A DNA stretch of 64,000 bases, from NCBI RefSeq assembly GCF_003399625.1, contig NZ_NBXA01000032.1, positions 1-64,000 on the forward strand, given 5' to 3'. Shown here piece by piece: positions 1-7,929 of the stretch. The notes below the pieces were generated by a model. That model had not been told where the DNA came from. It did not search any database and was given only the letters and a program-made list of their open reading frames with translations. Each line of letters begins with the position of its first letter. Positions within the stretch are counted from its first letter, which is position 1. Made by a program: the position numbers and the translations under genes. Source of the DNA: Subtercola boreus (GTDB lineage Bacteria; Actinomycetota; Actinomycetes; Actinomycetales; Microbacteriaceae).

Positions 1-91
1 AGTCCTTCGCGATCTGAGACGCGTTGCCGTGGCCCTTCCGGACCACCGCCACGACATCATCGCGGAACTCTTTCGGATATGCCTTTGCCAT
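1..91 (-). CDS. Transposase OrfA, IS3 family (partial, N-terminal 30 residues)
   Basis: Only the first thirty codons are inside the window. They read AYPKEFRDDVV followed by a helix-turn-helix start (GHGNASQIAKD), the standard opening of the IS3/IS911-type OrfA DNA-binding protein. The ATG at 91 is chosen because GGAAGG sits about nine bases upstream. An in-frame ATG at 100 would have no room for a ribosome site. OrfA normally works with a DDE OrfB made by frameshifting. Neither the rest of OrfA nor OrfB can be judged here. Confidence 0.7.
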   Translation of the reverse strand, partial: MAKAYPKEFRDDVVAVVRKGHGNASQIAKD

Positions 92-131
92 GACTGACAT
101 CCTTCCAGCGAGAATGAAATCTCACAGATCA
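1..131 (-). mobile_element. Edge of an IS3-type insertion sequence
   Basis: The left edge of the window holds the start of a transposase gene reading out of the window on the minus strand. Upstream of it, at 121-131, the minus strand reads TGATCTGTGAG, a TG-leading sequence of the kind that ends IS3-family elements, so the element boundary may lie near 131. This end was not confirmed, because the other terminus and any target duplication lie outside the window. Confidence 0.45.
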
Positions 132-226
132 GATGACAACCAAACCCTGGGCAGACCCGTGGACCCACACGACGTCTTAGCTTGAAGAAGCCAAGCAAAC
201 TGACGGCAGTCCCATACGTTGGTGAG

Positions 227-958
227 ATGCGACTGATTGACACCACGTACGACTTCTATTTGGACACGCCCTCAGGCAAAGACCCAGATGCGCATAGCGC
301 CACTTTGCGGAAGTACAACCAGATTCTGTGGAGCAAGCCACTGCCCGGCGGGGCCGAATTCACCTTACGCACGGATGTCAAAGGCTCGTACCTGTTTCAC
401 GACTCGGTGTTAGGCCAGTTTCGGCTGTCGAGCGACATGATCGCATCCACTCACGCACGCCGGCTGGCATCGTTTTCGCGTCAGGTCGAGGGCGACTACA
501 GCCTGGACCTGCCGTACACAATTGGTGCGGCCATCGTCTTCCCTGGCCACCGGATTGGTACAGATCAGACGATCAACCAACATCGAGGTATTCATCAGGC
601 AATCCAAGACCGCTTCGATCTGACCCTGGAATGCATCAGACGCCATTACCTGGGCGAAAGCAGCCCGCTCGGGGAAACCCTCAACCGGTACGCGAGCTTC
701 TTCGCACTGTTCGCGGATTTCAACGGATACGTCGATTTCTTTCTTCTTCAAGACTTGGTCGACGACCATGGTGACATCGAGTTTTTTCGACCCGTTACAC
801 CGTTTGAGGGGTCACCGCTGCCTGCAACCCTTGAGTCCTATATTGCTTACCGCCGAAACGTGATCCGATTCGTGAAGGCACGCAACCGGCGTATCGCCGG
901 GACCAGCGAACCGCCGACGTTCGCTGAACGAGCCCCTTCGCGCCGACGAAACAGATAA
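227..958 (+). CDS. DUF6994-like protein of unknown function
   Basis: About 243 residues with no signal peptide or membrane segment. The N-terminal block DTTYDFYLDTPSGKDPDAHS followed by a short stretch containing LWSKPLP resembles proteins annotated as DUF6994, which have no known function; I recognise the family only by this block. The ATG at 227 is chosen because the conserved part begins there and GGTGAG lies just before it. An in-frame TTG at 182 would add 15 non-conserved residues. The C-terminus is Arg-rich. It lies next to an IS end and a toxin-antitoxin remnant in a less GC-rich patch, so it is probably accessory DNA. Confidence 0.5.
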   Translation: MRLIDTTYDFYLDTPSGKDPDAHSATLRKYNQILWSKPLPGGAEFTLRTDVKGSYLFHDSVLGQFRLSSDMIASTHARRLASFSRQVEGDYSLDLPYTIGAAIVFPGHRIGTDQTINQHRGIHQAIQDRFDLTLECIRRHYLGESSPLGETLNRYASFFALFADFNGYVDFFLLQDLVDDHGDIEFFRPVTPFEGSPLPATLESYIAYRRNVIRFVKARNRRIAGTSEPPTFAERAPSRRRNR

Positions 959-1060
959 GGTTCCGGTTCCGGTTGTCGCTGTCGTTGCAGCGCCGTCGGA
1001 GCTGGGGCTCCCCGGCCAGCCTAACCCGGCGGCGACTCAGGAAGTACGTGAGAACGCTCC

Positions 1061-1675
1061 TTACATGGGAATGGATGCGTAGGAGTTCTCGAAGAGTCTT
1101 CCTGCGCCGTCGACGGCGTAGATCTGAAGGTAGTAAAGCCTCAAGTATCGGACCCATTCGTCGGATTCGCTGGGCAGGTATGTGATTTCGAGCCCCAGCC
1201 CACGGGCAACCTCGTGGCTGATGACTTGGCCGTGAGAGTGTCACCGTTCCGTATCAGAGAGGTCGTTGGCAGTCTTTTCTGCAGCTTCCTCATCGCGAAT
1301 AATTCCGTTGCGAAGAAGGTCCTTGGCAGTGGAGCGCGATCTGCGCATGATCCGCTGGAGCTTTCGAACGGTCGCGGGCTCCATCTTGCTCAGCATGAGC
1401 CGGGCAACAGGATCAGTCGGGTCTTCTCGCAGGGCCTTGGCGTGTTTCTCGTACGCGTCGAGGTAGCTTTGCGCGGAGTGAATCGAACCGTTGCCGTTGG
1501 CCTCCAAGAGCTCGATTTGAGGGTCTATGGCACCGAGCTCGGAGGTGTCGCTCATAAGGATGTCGTCGGCGCCGAGCGCGATGAGAGTCGCGGCGCTCTT
1601 GGCGAAGTCGGGCACGATGACCCGCACTTCTTTGCCGCGGCGGCGGATCAGGCCGATGAACTTCTCGGCCGCGTC
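1061..1675 (-). pseudogene. Broken SDH-type Clp-fold serine protease, 5' truncated with in-frame stop
   Basis: Translated on the minus strand from about 1675, the frame gives the middle and end of a serine-dehydrogenase-type (SppA/ClpP fold) protease. It shows VRVIVPDFAKSAATLIALGAD, where the Ser of KSAAT matches the family nucleophile, then LGAIDPQI. At 1241-1243 an in-frame TGA interrupts the frame after LSDTER. Beyond it the same frame runs HSHGQVISHEVARGLGLEI and on to a natural TAA at 1061. The 5' half, including the TPGG region, is absent: at about 1675-1683 the sequence changes into the antitoxin gene on the opposite strand. Both lesions indicate a dead gene. Confidence 0.75.
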
Positions 1676-1925
1676 TATCACCGACGCCCGCGGACAGCTG
1701 GCGTCGATCATCGACGAGGCGCGTGCTGCGCCTGTGTATCTCACCCGCCGAAGTAGGGCTGTCGCCGCCGTGATCGACGCTGCGCAGCTCAAGCAACTGC
1801 TGGAGGATGCGGAGGAGCTTGCCGACATCAAAGCAGTGGACGCCGCGTGGGAAGAGACCGAGAAGTTGGGCGAGACGCCTGTCCCGTGGGATGACGTCAA
1901 GCGTGACCTCGGACTCCTTCCGTGA
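1656..1925 (+). CDS. Phd/YefM-type antitoxin with rebuilt N-terminus
   Basis: 89 residues. From residue 9 it matches Phd/YefM antitoxins (TDARGQLASIIDEARAAPVYL, then VAAVIDA) and ends with a typical acidic toxin-neutralising tail (WDDVKRDLGLLP). The role expected of the family is to bind and neutralise the RelE toxin and to repress the operon. The first eight residues are encoded by the antisense strand of the protease pseudogene, so the original start was lost and ATG 1656 is a recruited start with only a weak GGATCAGG upstream. The usual promoter and operator of the pair are also gone. The stop overlaps the toxin start by four bases (GTGA). Confidence 0.7.
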   Translation: MNFSAASITDARGQLASIIDEARAAPVYLTRRSRAVAAVIDAAQLKQLLEDAEELADIKAVDAAWEETEKLGETPVPWDDVKRDLGLLP

Positions 1926-2203
1926 CTTCTCAGAACCAGCTACTCCCGGTTGCAGCCCGCGCGAGCAAGAAGCTGCCGCCGGAGGCCAAACGCCGGGTAC
2001 AGGCCGCGGTCGAACTGCTTGCTGAGAATCCGCGCCCGCCTGAGGCGAAGAAGCTGACCGGACGCCCCGAGTGGCGGGTACGGACCGGAGATTACCGAGT
2101 GCTGTACCGCATCCAGGACGATGTACTGACCGTGGTGGTCATTCAGGCCGGTTGTCGGCGGGACATGTACGAAAAATATGCCCTAGCCAGCATCACTACT
2201 TGA
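1922..2203 (+). CDS. RelE/ParE-family toxin
   Basis: 93 residues, the normal size for the family. The RelE core is visible: a helical N-terminus (VAARASKKLPPEAKRRVQAA), LTGRPEWRVRTGDYRVLYRI, and a final beta strand before RRDMYEKY. RelE-type toxins cleave mRNA at the ribosome; ParE-type relatives poison gyrase, and the sequence alone does not separate the two. The GTG start overlaps the antitoxin stop (GTGA), the usual translational coupling. The toxin is intact although the 5' part of the antitoxin has been rearranged. Confidence 0.8.
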   Translation: MTSQNQLLPVAARASKKLPPEAKRRVQAAVELLAENPRPPEAKKLTGRPEWRVRTGDYRVLYRIQDDVLTVVVIQAGCRRDMYEKYALASITT

Positions 2204-2278
2204 GCACGGGGGTACAACGCCTGAGGTGCAAGCGTGAGCGGTGAAGTCGAGCCCCTCGATGTCGACTACTCCTGGAAG

Positions 2279-2905
2279 CTACCGGGCGAGGCGACCGACG
2301 GCGAAAAGGATGACGACGATGGTGTAGAACACGAGCGCGACTATCGGAAACACGAAACTGATACCGATTGCTGCGAGGTTGAGAACGGCGGCGATGCTGC
2401 AGAACACCAGTGCCCGAGAGGAGATGGGCTTCGACACGACGAAGTCTTTGGAGAGCCTCGGGCTTCGGCGAACGTGTGCCCACAAAGCAGTGAACGTCGC
2501 AGTGAGGAGAAATATCGTTATCCCGTAGAGCACGCTTGCAGCTGAGAGGTTGCTCTCGGAGGGTTCGATCATGTACTCAGCTATCACTGCCGTGGGGAAC
2601 GGAATGAATGCCACGATGCCCAATACGGCAACGTTCAGGAAAATCAGAGGCCTGTCGATCCGCGTCAGCAAACCGATCAGGAAGTGGTGATTGATCCACA
2701 TCACCGCGATCGTGAAAAACCCCAACGCGTACGCCAAATACGACGGCCACAACCCGAGCAGCATTGAGCCGAGTTGGCCGTCTTCCGCGTGCGGCACGGC
2801 CACTTCCAGAATCAGGAGCGTTGTGGCGATGGCGAACACGCCGTCGCTGAACGCCTCGACACGGTTTGTACCGATCTCGCCAGGCGAACTGATAACTGTT
2901 GTCAT
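2279..2905 (-). CDS. TMEM175/DUF1211 family membrane protein (putative potassium channel)
   Basis: 208 residues with six predicted membrane helices. The hallmark RVEAFSDGVFAIATTLLILE near residues 15-35 contains the RxxxFSD motif of TMEM175-type potassium channels in helix 1. Bacterial members form leak-type cation channels in the cytoplasmic membrane. Start ATG 2905 places about 13 residues before the motif, as in the family; upstream ATGs at 2941 and 2971 add unconserved sequence. It is divergent from a TetR gene across a shared 21-bp palindrome, which suggests that the TetR protein represses it. Confidence 0.8.
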   Translation of the reverse strand: MTTVISSPGEIGTNRVEAFSDGVFAIATTLLILEVAVPHAEDGQLGSMLLGLWPSYLAYALGFFTIAVMWINHHFLIGLLTRIDRPLIFLNVAVLGIVAFIPFPTAVIAEYMIEPSESNLSAASVLYGITIFLLTATFTALWAHVRRSPRLSKDFVVSKPISSRALVFCSIAAVLNLAAIGISFVFPIVALVFYTIVVILFAVGRLAR

Positions 2906-2969
2906 ATCGGGACAATTTCTTTCATCAAAAGGCTGAGCCATGCGGAACACCGTGGGGCGAGACGCAGTC

Positions 2970-2990
2970 AATCATACGAAGTGTATGATT
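2970..2990. promoter_or_regulatory. Divergent TetR operator with a -10 box in each arm
   Basis: A perfect inverted repeat, AATCATAC, five bases, GTATGATT. Each arm contains TATGAT, five of six matches to the -10 consensus, one facing each gene. On the plus strand the -10 ends at 2989 and the tetR ATG is at 2996, the spacing of a leaderless transcript. A dimer bound here would cover both -10 boxes. No convincing -35 was found. Confidence 0.7.
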
Positions 2991-2995
2991 CGCAA

Positions 2996-3559
2996 ATGGG
3001 TGAAACACGCTCCGAACAGATCGAATCCACCAACCCGCGAGTCATCCGAACCAAAGCCCGAGTCATAACCGTCGCCCGCGAGCTCCTCCCCCAGGTTGGC
3101 CCCGCCGCGCTGACCTACACGCTGTTGGCCGACCGAGCCGGCGTCACCAGGCAGACTCTCTACCGCCACTGGCCCAGCCGCGAGAAACTGCTCGCTGAAC
3201 TCGTCTTGACCGGCCCCGTCGTCGGCTACCCCGAAGGCGGAACCGACGCACACCTGACCATGGTTGAGTTTCTCAGCAGCCTCCGAGCGGGTATGCAGAA
3301 CGAGGTCACCGCTGCAGCACTGTCCAGCCTCATGGCGCAAGCCGACCGGCACGCAGACAGCGCGGATGCGCTCAGAAGCATTGTCTCCGATCGACATGCT
3401 GCACTGCAGGCACTGCTACGACCCACCGGGCTCAGCATCACCGCCGAGCAATTTGCCATGCTCGCTGGCCCCGTTCTCTTCCGACGGTTCATTGCCCGAC
3501 AACCCGTATCCGACGAATTCATCGAAGTCCTCGCAGAGCTGAGCCTCTCCGCTCTCTGA
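2996..3559 (+). CDS. TetR family transcriptional regulator
   Basis: 187 residues. The N-terminal helix-turn-helix is clear (LADRAGVTRQTLYRHWPSRE, about residues 45-65), followed by a divergent helical ligand-binding region. ATG 2996 is chosen because it lies seven bases after a TATGAT -10 box and begins just upstream of the conserved domain; longer frames run back through the operator. Family knowledge says such regulators repress neighbouring genes and release on ligand binding. Its target here is probably itself and the TMEM175-like gene. The ligand is unknown. Confidence 0.85.
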   Translation: MGETRSEQIESTNPRVIRTKARVITVARELLPQVGPAALTYTLLADRAGVTRQTLYRHWPSREKLLAELVLTGPVVGYPEGGTDAHLTMVEFLSSLRAGMQNEVTAAALSSLMAQADRHADSADALRSIVSDRHAALQALLRPTGLSITAEQFAMLAGPVLFRRFIARQPVSDEFIEVLAELSLSAL

Positions 3560-3604
3560 TTCCAGGGGAATGAGCTGAAAAACCGGTGCAATCGAGAGTC
3601 AGCG

Positions 3605-4444
3605 TCAGGCGGCGGGCGCCGAAGGCGGCAGCAGCACCTTCACGCCGTGGCGCTGCAGGGCATCGGCCAGCTCGGGCGGGGGCTCCTGGTCGGTGACGAG
3701 GTAGTCGGCGGCGCCGAGAGCGGCGACCTGCGCGAAGAGGGGGGCGCCGAACTTCGAGGAGTCGGCGAGGATGGCCACGCGGGAGGCGCGGGAGATCATC
3801 TCCCCCATCATCACGGCCTCGCTCACGTTGCTGGTGGAGTAGCCCCCATCGGCGGAGACCGCGCCCACCGAGATGAGGGCGAGGTCGCAGCGCAGCTCGA
3901 GGTCGCTGGTGCGGCCGGTGACACGGAAGCTCACCGGGCCGACGGTCGACTGGCCCGCGAAGCGCACGGCACCGCCGAAGAGGTAGAGGTCATTGACGGC
4001 CTTGGGCGAGACTTCAGCGGGGATCCGCAGGTTGTTGGTGGCGATCGTCAGCTCACGGTGGTTGCGGAGGTGCCGGGCGAGAGCGAGGCAGGTCGTGCCG
4101 GCGTTGATCATGATGACGGAGGCGTCGTCGACGAGGGTTGCGGCGAGTTCGCCGATCTTCTCTTTGGCCGAGGTGTGCAGCTGCAGGCGCACGTCGAGCT
4201 TCTTCTCGGTGACGATCATGGCGGAGCGGCTGACGGCGCCGCCGTGGGTGCGCACGAGGATGCCGTCGGCGTCGAGTTGGTCGAGGTCGCGGCGCACGGT
4301 GTCTGAAGAGACCCCGAATCGAGCGGAGAGCATGGCGACGGTGACCTGCTCAACGTCGGTCACGTAAGCGGCGATCTCGGCCTTGCGGCCAGCTGGAAGG
4401 CGCACCGGTTGCGCCCCATTGCCCGAGTCTCTTGCATCACCCAC
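3605..4444 (-). CDS. DeoR/GlpR family sugar-operon regulator
   Basis: 279 residues (GTG start; the first 15 residues are uncertain because no good ribosome site is seen). A DeoR HTH is at about residues 25-70 (LSARFGVSSDTVRRDLDQLD, then THGGA), and a DeoR C-terminal sensor domain follows with NAGTTCLALARHL and DLALISVGA. These proteins bind sugar phosphates and repress adjacent sugar genes. It is transcribed away from the ABC transporter-aldolase-kinase operon that starts at 4629, so that operon is its likely target. The effector may be a phosphate ester made by the kinase or aldolase. Confidence 0.85.
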   Translation of the reverse strand: MGDARDSGNGAQPVRLPAGRKAEIAAYVTDVEQVTVAMLSARFGVSSDTVRRDLDQLDADGILVRTHGGAVSRSAMIVTEKKLDVRLQLHTSAKEKIGELAATLVDDASVIMINAGTTCLALARHLRNHRELTIATNNLRIPAEVSPKAVNDLYLFGGAVRFAGQSTVGPVSFRVTGRTSDLELRCDLALISVGAVSADGGYSTSNVSEAVMMGEMISRASRVAILADSSKFGAPLFAQVAALGAADYLVTDQEPPPELADALQRHGVKVLLPPSAPAA

Positions 4445-4533
4445 ACAGCATTTCTAGCAGATATGTGCATGCCTCCGCGTATTTGTGCGTTTGATATTCG
4501 AAATGTTTGCCAAGATATGCCGCAAAATTCGTA

Positions 4534-4596
4534 TTGACGCGCACGATTCCGGGCATTAGCATCAGATCACGCTCATAAGCGCATAAAACAGCATAA
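4534..4596 (+). promoter_or_regulatory. Promoter and CATAA repeats before the DeoR-regulated sugar operon
   Basis: TTGACG (4534-4539), a 17-base spacer and TAGCAT (4557-4562) form a plausible promoter about 65 bases before the binding-protein gene. Just downstream three CATAA elements occur at 4574, 4582 and 4592, spaced 8 and 10 bases apart, where a repressor would block initiation. DeoR binding there is an inference. Confidence 0.5.
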
Positions 4597-4628
4597 TCCC
4601 GTAACACTAAGCAATCACCGAAGATTGG

Positions 4629-5918
4629 ATGAACATGAGCAACGTTGCTCGAGGCCGTCGGGTCACGCTCGCAGGGCTGGCCCTCGCGACGACAGCTGTC
4701 CTCCTCACCGCCGGCTGCAGCAGCAGCGGCGGATCCACCAGCGCCGACGGCAAGGTGACCATCGAGTTCTCGCAGTGGTGGGGCTCCGAGCTCCCCGACG
4801 GCGACCTCCAGAAGATCGTCGACGGCTTCCAGGCCGAGAACCCGAACATCACGGTCAAGCTCCTCACCCAGCCGTACTCCTCCCTGCAGGACCAGACCAC
4901 CACCGCCGGCGTCTCCGGCACCCTCTCCGATGTGGTCGGCCTCGACGGGGCCTGGGTCAACAACCTGGTCAAGCAGGGCGCGCTCGACAACCTCAGCGAC
5001 GAGATGAAGTCGTCGAACTACGATGCCAGCCAGCTCTCGAGCCAGGTGCAGATCGAGGGGTCGACCTACGCGATCCCCGTCGTGAACTTCGTCTACCCGC
5101 TCTTCACGAACGACACGCTTCTGGCCCAGGCGGGCGTCACCGCTCCCCCGGCGACCCGGAGCGAGTTCCTGACCGACGCTGAGGTGATCACCTCGAAGAC
5201 CGCTGCGAAGGGCTGGATCCTGCCGCTCGGAACGACGAACCCGAACGGCGTTCAGAACGACGTGATGTCGTGGCTCTGGGCATCCGGTGGCAGCATGCTG
5301 AAAGACGGCAAGCCCGACCTCACCAACGACGGCGTGAAGAGTGCGGTCGACTACGTGAAGTCGCTCTACGACGCGAAGGTCGTGGCCGACGGCACGTTCA
5401 CCCTGCAGGAGCCCGACAAGGTGACCCAGTTCACCAACGGGCAGGTCGGGATGATGGTCGACTCCCTCGCCCACATCACGACCATCCGCAAGGCCAACCC
5501 GGATCTGAAGTTCAGCATCTCGGCGATCCCCGCAACAGACGGTTACACCGGCAAGCGCGGCATCCCGTTCGCCTCGTGGGGTATCGGCGTCTCGAACAAC
5601 TCGGCCCACAAGGCCGAAGCGTGGAAGTTCGTGCAATACATGATGAGCAAGGACGTCAACGCGAACATCTCGAGCCTGGCGCACGGGTTCCCGGCCAACA
5701 GCACGGCGACGCCCGACTTCACCGGATCCGACCCCCTCTACGAGGAGGCCTTCAAGATCTACCAGGCCGGCTACCCCGCGAACGAGTTCGTCGGGCTGCC
5801 CACCTCAGACCAGCTGATGCGCGACTTCGACACCGAGTTCCAGAAGACGCTCAACGGCGACGGGAGTGTGAGCGACATGCTCTCCACCACTCAGGCGAGC
5901 TGGTCCAAGGCCTTCTAG
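4629..5918 (+). CDS. ABC sugar transporter substrate-binding lipoprotein
   Basis: 429 residues. A lipoprotein signal peptide ends in LTAGC with the lipidated Cys at residue 30, followed by a Ser/Gly linker and a family-1 (MalE/UgpB-type) extracellular solute-binding fold (FSQWWGSELPDGD near the N-terminus). It should capture a sugar or oligosaccharide outside the membrane and pass it to the two permeases that follow. It is the first gene of the operon. The substrate cannot be read from the sequence. The operon has no ATPase, so a shared MsiK-type ATPase encoded elsewhere is likely, as is usual for actinobacteria. Confidence 0.9.
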   Translation: MNMSNVARGRRVTLAGLALATTAVLLTAGCSSSGGSTSADGKVTIEFSQWWGSELPDGDLQKIVDGFQAENPNITVKLLTQPYSSLQDQTTTAGVSGTLSDVVGLDGAWVNNLVKQGALDNLSDEMKSSNYDASQLSSQVQIEGSTYAIPVVNFVYPLFTNDTLLAQAGVTAPPATRSEFLTDAEVITSKTAAKGWILPLGTTNPNGVQNDVMSWLWASGGSMLKDGKPDLTNDGVKSAVDYVKSLYDAKVVADGTFTLQEPDKVTQFTNGQVGMMVDSLAHITTIRKANPDLKFSISAIPATDGYTGKRGIPFASWGIGVSNNSAHKAEAWKFVQYMMSKDVNANISSLAHGFPANSTATPDFTGSDPLYEEAFKIYQAGYPANEFVGLPTSDQLMRDFDTEFQKTLNGDGSVSDMLSTTQASWSKAF

Positions 5919-6015
5919 GCCCCCTGCCAGACCTCGACGCAGTACGGTCGCGCCGCATCTGCCACCCCCCACAGCGGGTGCGGCGCGATCCTCTCCTCCT
6001 GAAAGAAGCACAGAC

Positions 6016-6936
6016 ATGACAGCTCTGCGAACGGGACGTACCCCCTCCCGGTTCGGATCGGCACGCCTCGCGGGCAAATCCGCCCCCTACGGTTTTGTGG
6101 CTCCGACCGCGATCCTGCTGGTCGCGCTGATGGTCGTTCCGATCATCCTGGTCATCGGATACTCGGTCTCCGACGGCGCGATCACCACCAAGAACGCGTC
6201 GTTCGCGGGCCTCACGAACTACATCACCCTGCTCACCGATCCGGAGTTCTGGAACGCCGCCCTCAACACCCTCGTCTTCACGGTTTCGAGCGTCGCCGCC
6301 CACCTGCTCATCGGCCTCGGCTTCTCGCTGATGCTGAACTCGAAGCTGATCGGGGCGGTGCCGCGGGCCGTGTTCCGCGTGATCTACATCCTCCCGTGGC
6401 TCTTCACCGCCGCCATCATCGCGGTGCTCTGGCGCCTGCTGCTCGACCCGCAGGGCGTCATCAATTACCTGCTCCAGTCGGTGCACCTCACCGGCAGCCC
6501 CATCGCCTGGTTCGGAGATCCCTCCACCGCCCTCCTCGCGGTGACGGTGATGAACATCTGGGCCGGCTACCCGTTCTTCATGATCAGCCTCCTCGCGGGG
6601 CTGCAGGGCGTACCCGCCGACCTCTATGAGGCGGCGCGCGTCGACGGTGCATCCCCCGTGCAGCAGTTCTTCAACGTGACGCTGCCGCAGCTGCGCCCGA
6701 TCATCATCTCGATGGCCATGCTCGACGTGCTCTGGACCACCCAGCAGTTCGCCCTCATCTGGCTCACCACGGGAGGCGGGCCGATCAGCGTCACCGAGAT
6801 GCTGAGCACGTTCACCTACAAGCTCGCGTTCACGGGCTTCGACTTCTCGGCAGCCTCGGCGAGCGCAGTGATCGTGCTGGTCTTCTCGCTCATCGTGGCC
6901 GTCTTCTATGTGCGTTCCCAGCGATCGGAGAGCTGA
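6016..6936 (+). CDS. ABC sugar permease, MalF type
   Basis: 306 residues, six predicted membrane helices. The permease EAA loop is visible as YEAARVDGASPVQQFFNVTL near residue 210, which contacts the ATPase. It is the first of two permease subunits and belongs with the binding protein upstream (gap 97 bases) and the second permease two bases downstream. It acts in the cytoplasmic membrane as half of the sugar channel. Confidence 0.9.
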   Translation: MTALRTGRTPSRFGSARLAGKSAPYGFVAPTAILLVALMVVPIILVIGYSVSDGAITTKNASFAGLTNYITLLTDPEFWNAALNTLVFTVSSVAAHLLIGLGFSLMLNSKLIGAVPRAVFRVIYILPWLFTAAIIAVLWRLLLDPQGVINYLLQSVHLTGSPIAWFGDPSTALLAVTVMNIWAGYPFFMISLLAGLQGVPADLYEAARVDGASPVQQFFNVTLPQLRPIIISMAMLDVLWTTQQFALIWLTTGGGPISVTEMLSTFTYKLAFTGFDFSAASASAVIVLVFSLIVAVFYVRSQRSES

Positions 6937-6938
6937 TC

Positions 6939-7868
6939 ATGGCCACCCTCACCACCCCCGCAAAGACCCGGGCCACGGATGCCCGTACAGACGGCCCGGT
7001 ACACGGCGGTGTCACCGCTGCCGCAGCTGTGCACCGGGCACCCCGGAAGATCGGCCGGAGGGTCGCGCTCCTCGTCGGCCTGCTGGTGGGCGCCGTGTTC
7101 GCCGGCTTCCCGGTGTTCTGGATGCTCATCAGCAGTTTCAAGACGAACACTGAGATCTTCGCCTACCCGCCGCAGATCATCACCCAGGGTTTCAGCTTCG
7201 ACGCCTACCTCGCCGTGCTGAACGACCCGGAGGAGATCCGGTTCTTCATCAACAGCTACGTCGTCGCCCTGTCGGTGACGGCCCTGACCGTGGTGTTCGC
7301 CATCATGGCGGCGTATGCGTTCAGCCGGTACGAGTTTCGGGGCAAGAAGGTAATGAACGTCATCATCATCGGCACCCAGGCCGTACCACCGATCGCCCTG
7401 ATCATCCCGTTCTTCGGGCTCATGGTGACGCTCGGCCTCTACAACACCTACGCGGGCCTGATCCTGACGTACATCGTGTTCACGCTGCCCTACGCGATCA
7501 TCATGATGACCGCGTACTTCAACACCCTGCCGAAAGAGCTCGACGAAGCCGTCAAGGTCGACGGCGCGGGGGCGTGGACGGCGCTCTGGCGGATCCTCGT
7601 ACCCATCTCGGTACCCGGCATCGTCTCTGTCGCGGTGTACACGTTCATGATCTCGTGGAACGAGTACCTGTTCGCCCTGACACTCACGCGCACCAACGAC
7701 CTTCGCACCGTGCCCGTCGGGATCCAGCTGCTGATCGGGCAGAACTCGTACGAGTGGAACCAGATGATGGCGATCTCGATCATGGGCAGCATCCCCGTTC
7801 TTCTGCTCTTTTTGATCTTCCAGCGCTACTTCATCGGCGGCCTCACCTCCGGCTCGGTCAAGAGCTGA
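6939..7868 (+). CDS. ABC sugar permease, MalG type
   Basis: 309 residues with an extended cytoplasmic N-terminus and six membrane helices. The EAA loop reads DEAVKVDGAGAWTALWRILV. It begins two bases after the stop of the first permease with GGAG eight bases before the ATG, so the two subunits are translated together. The pair forms the membrane channel of the carbohydrate importer. Confidence 0.9.
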   Translation: MATLTTPAKTRATDARTDGPVHGGVTAAAAVHRAPRKIGRRVALLVGLLVGAVFAGFPVFWMLISSFKTNTEIFAYPPQIITQGFSFDAYLAVLNDPEEIRFFINSYVVALSVTALTVVFAIMAAYAFSRYEFRGKKVMNVIIIGTQAVPPIALIIPFFGLMVTLGLYNTYAGLILTYIVFTLPYAIIMMTAYFNTLPKELDEAVKVDGAGAWTALWRILVPISVPGIVSVAVYTFMISWNEYLFALTLTRTNDLRTVPVGIQLLIGQNSYEWNQMMAISIMGSIPVLLLFLIFQRYFIGGLTSGSVKS

Positions 7869-7929
7869 CCCCGCACCCCCTACCCAACGCCCACCCTGCA
7901 CCACCACGAAACAAGGAGAACACCCACTC

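Noticed and set aside
1241-1243. Selenocysteine reading of the in-frame TGA
   Set aside because: The position is not catalytic in the family, no SECIS-like hairpin is evident after it, and the gene is also 5' truncated. A nonsense mutation is simpler.
4437-5684. 415-codon open frame on the minus strand opposite the binding-protein gene
   Set aside because: High-GC DNA leaves the antisense frame open. The plus strand encodes a clear lipoprotein, and the antisense protein is a His/Arg/Val-rich string without any domain.
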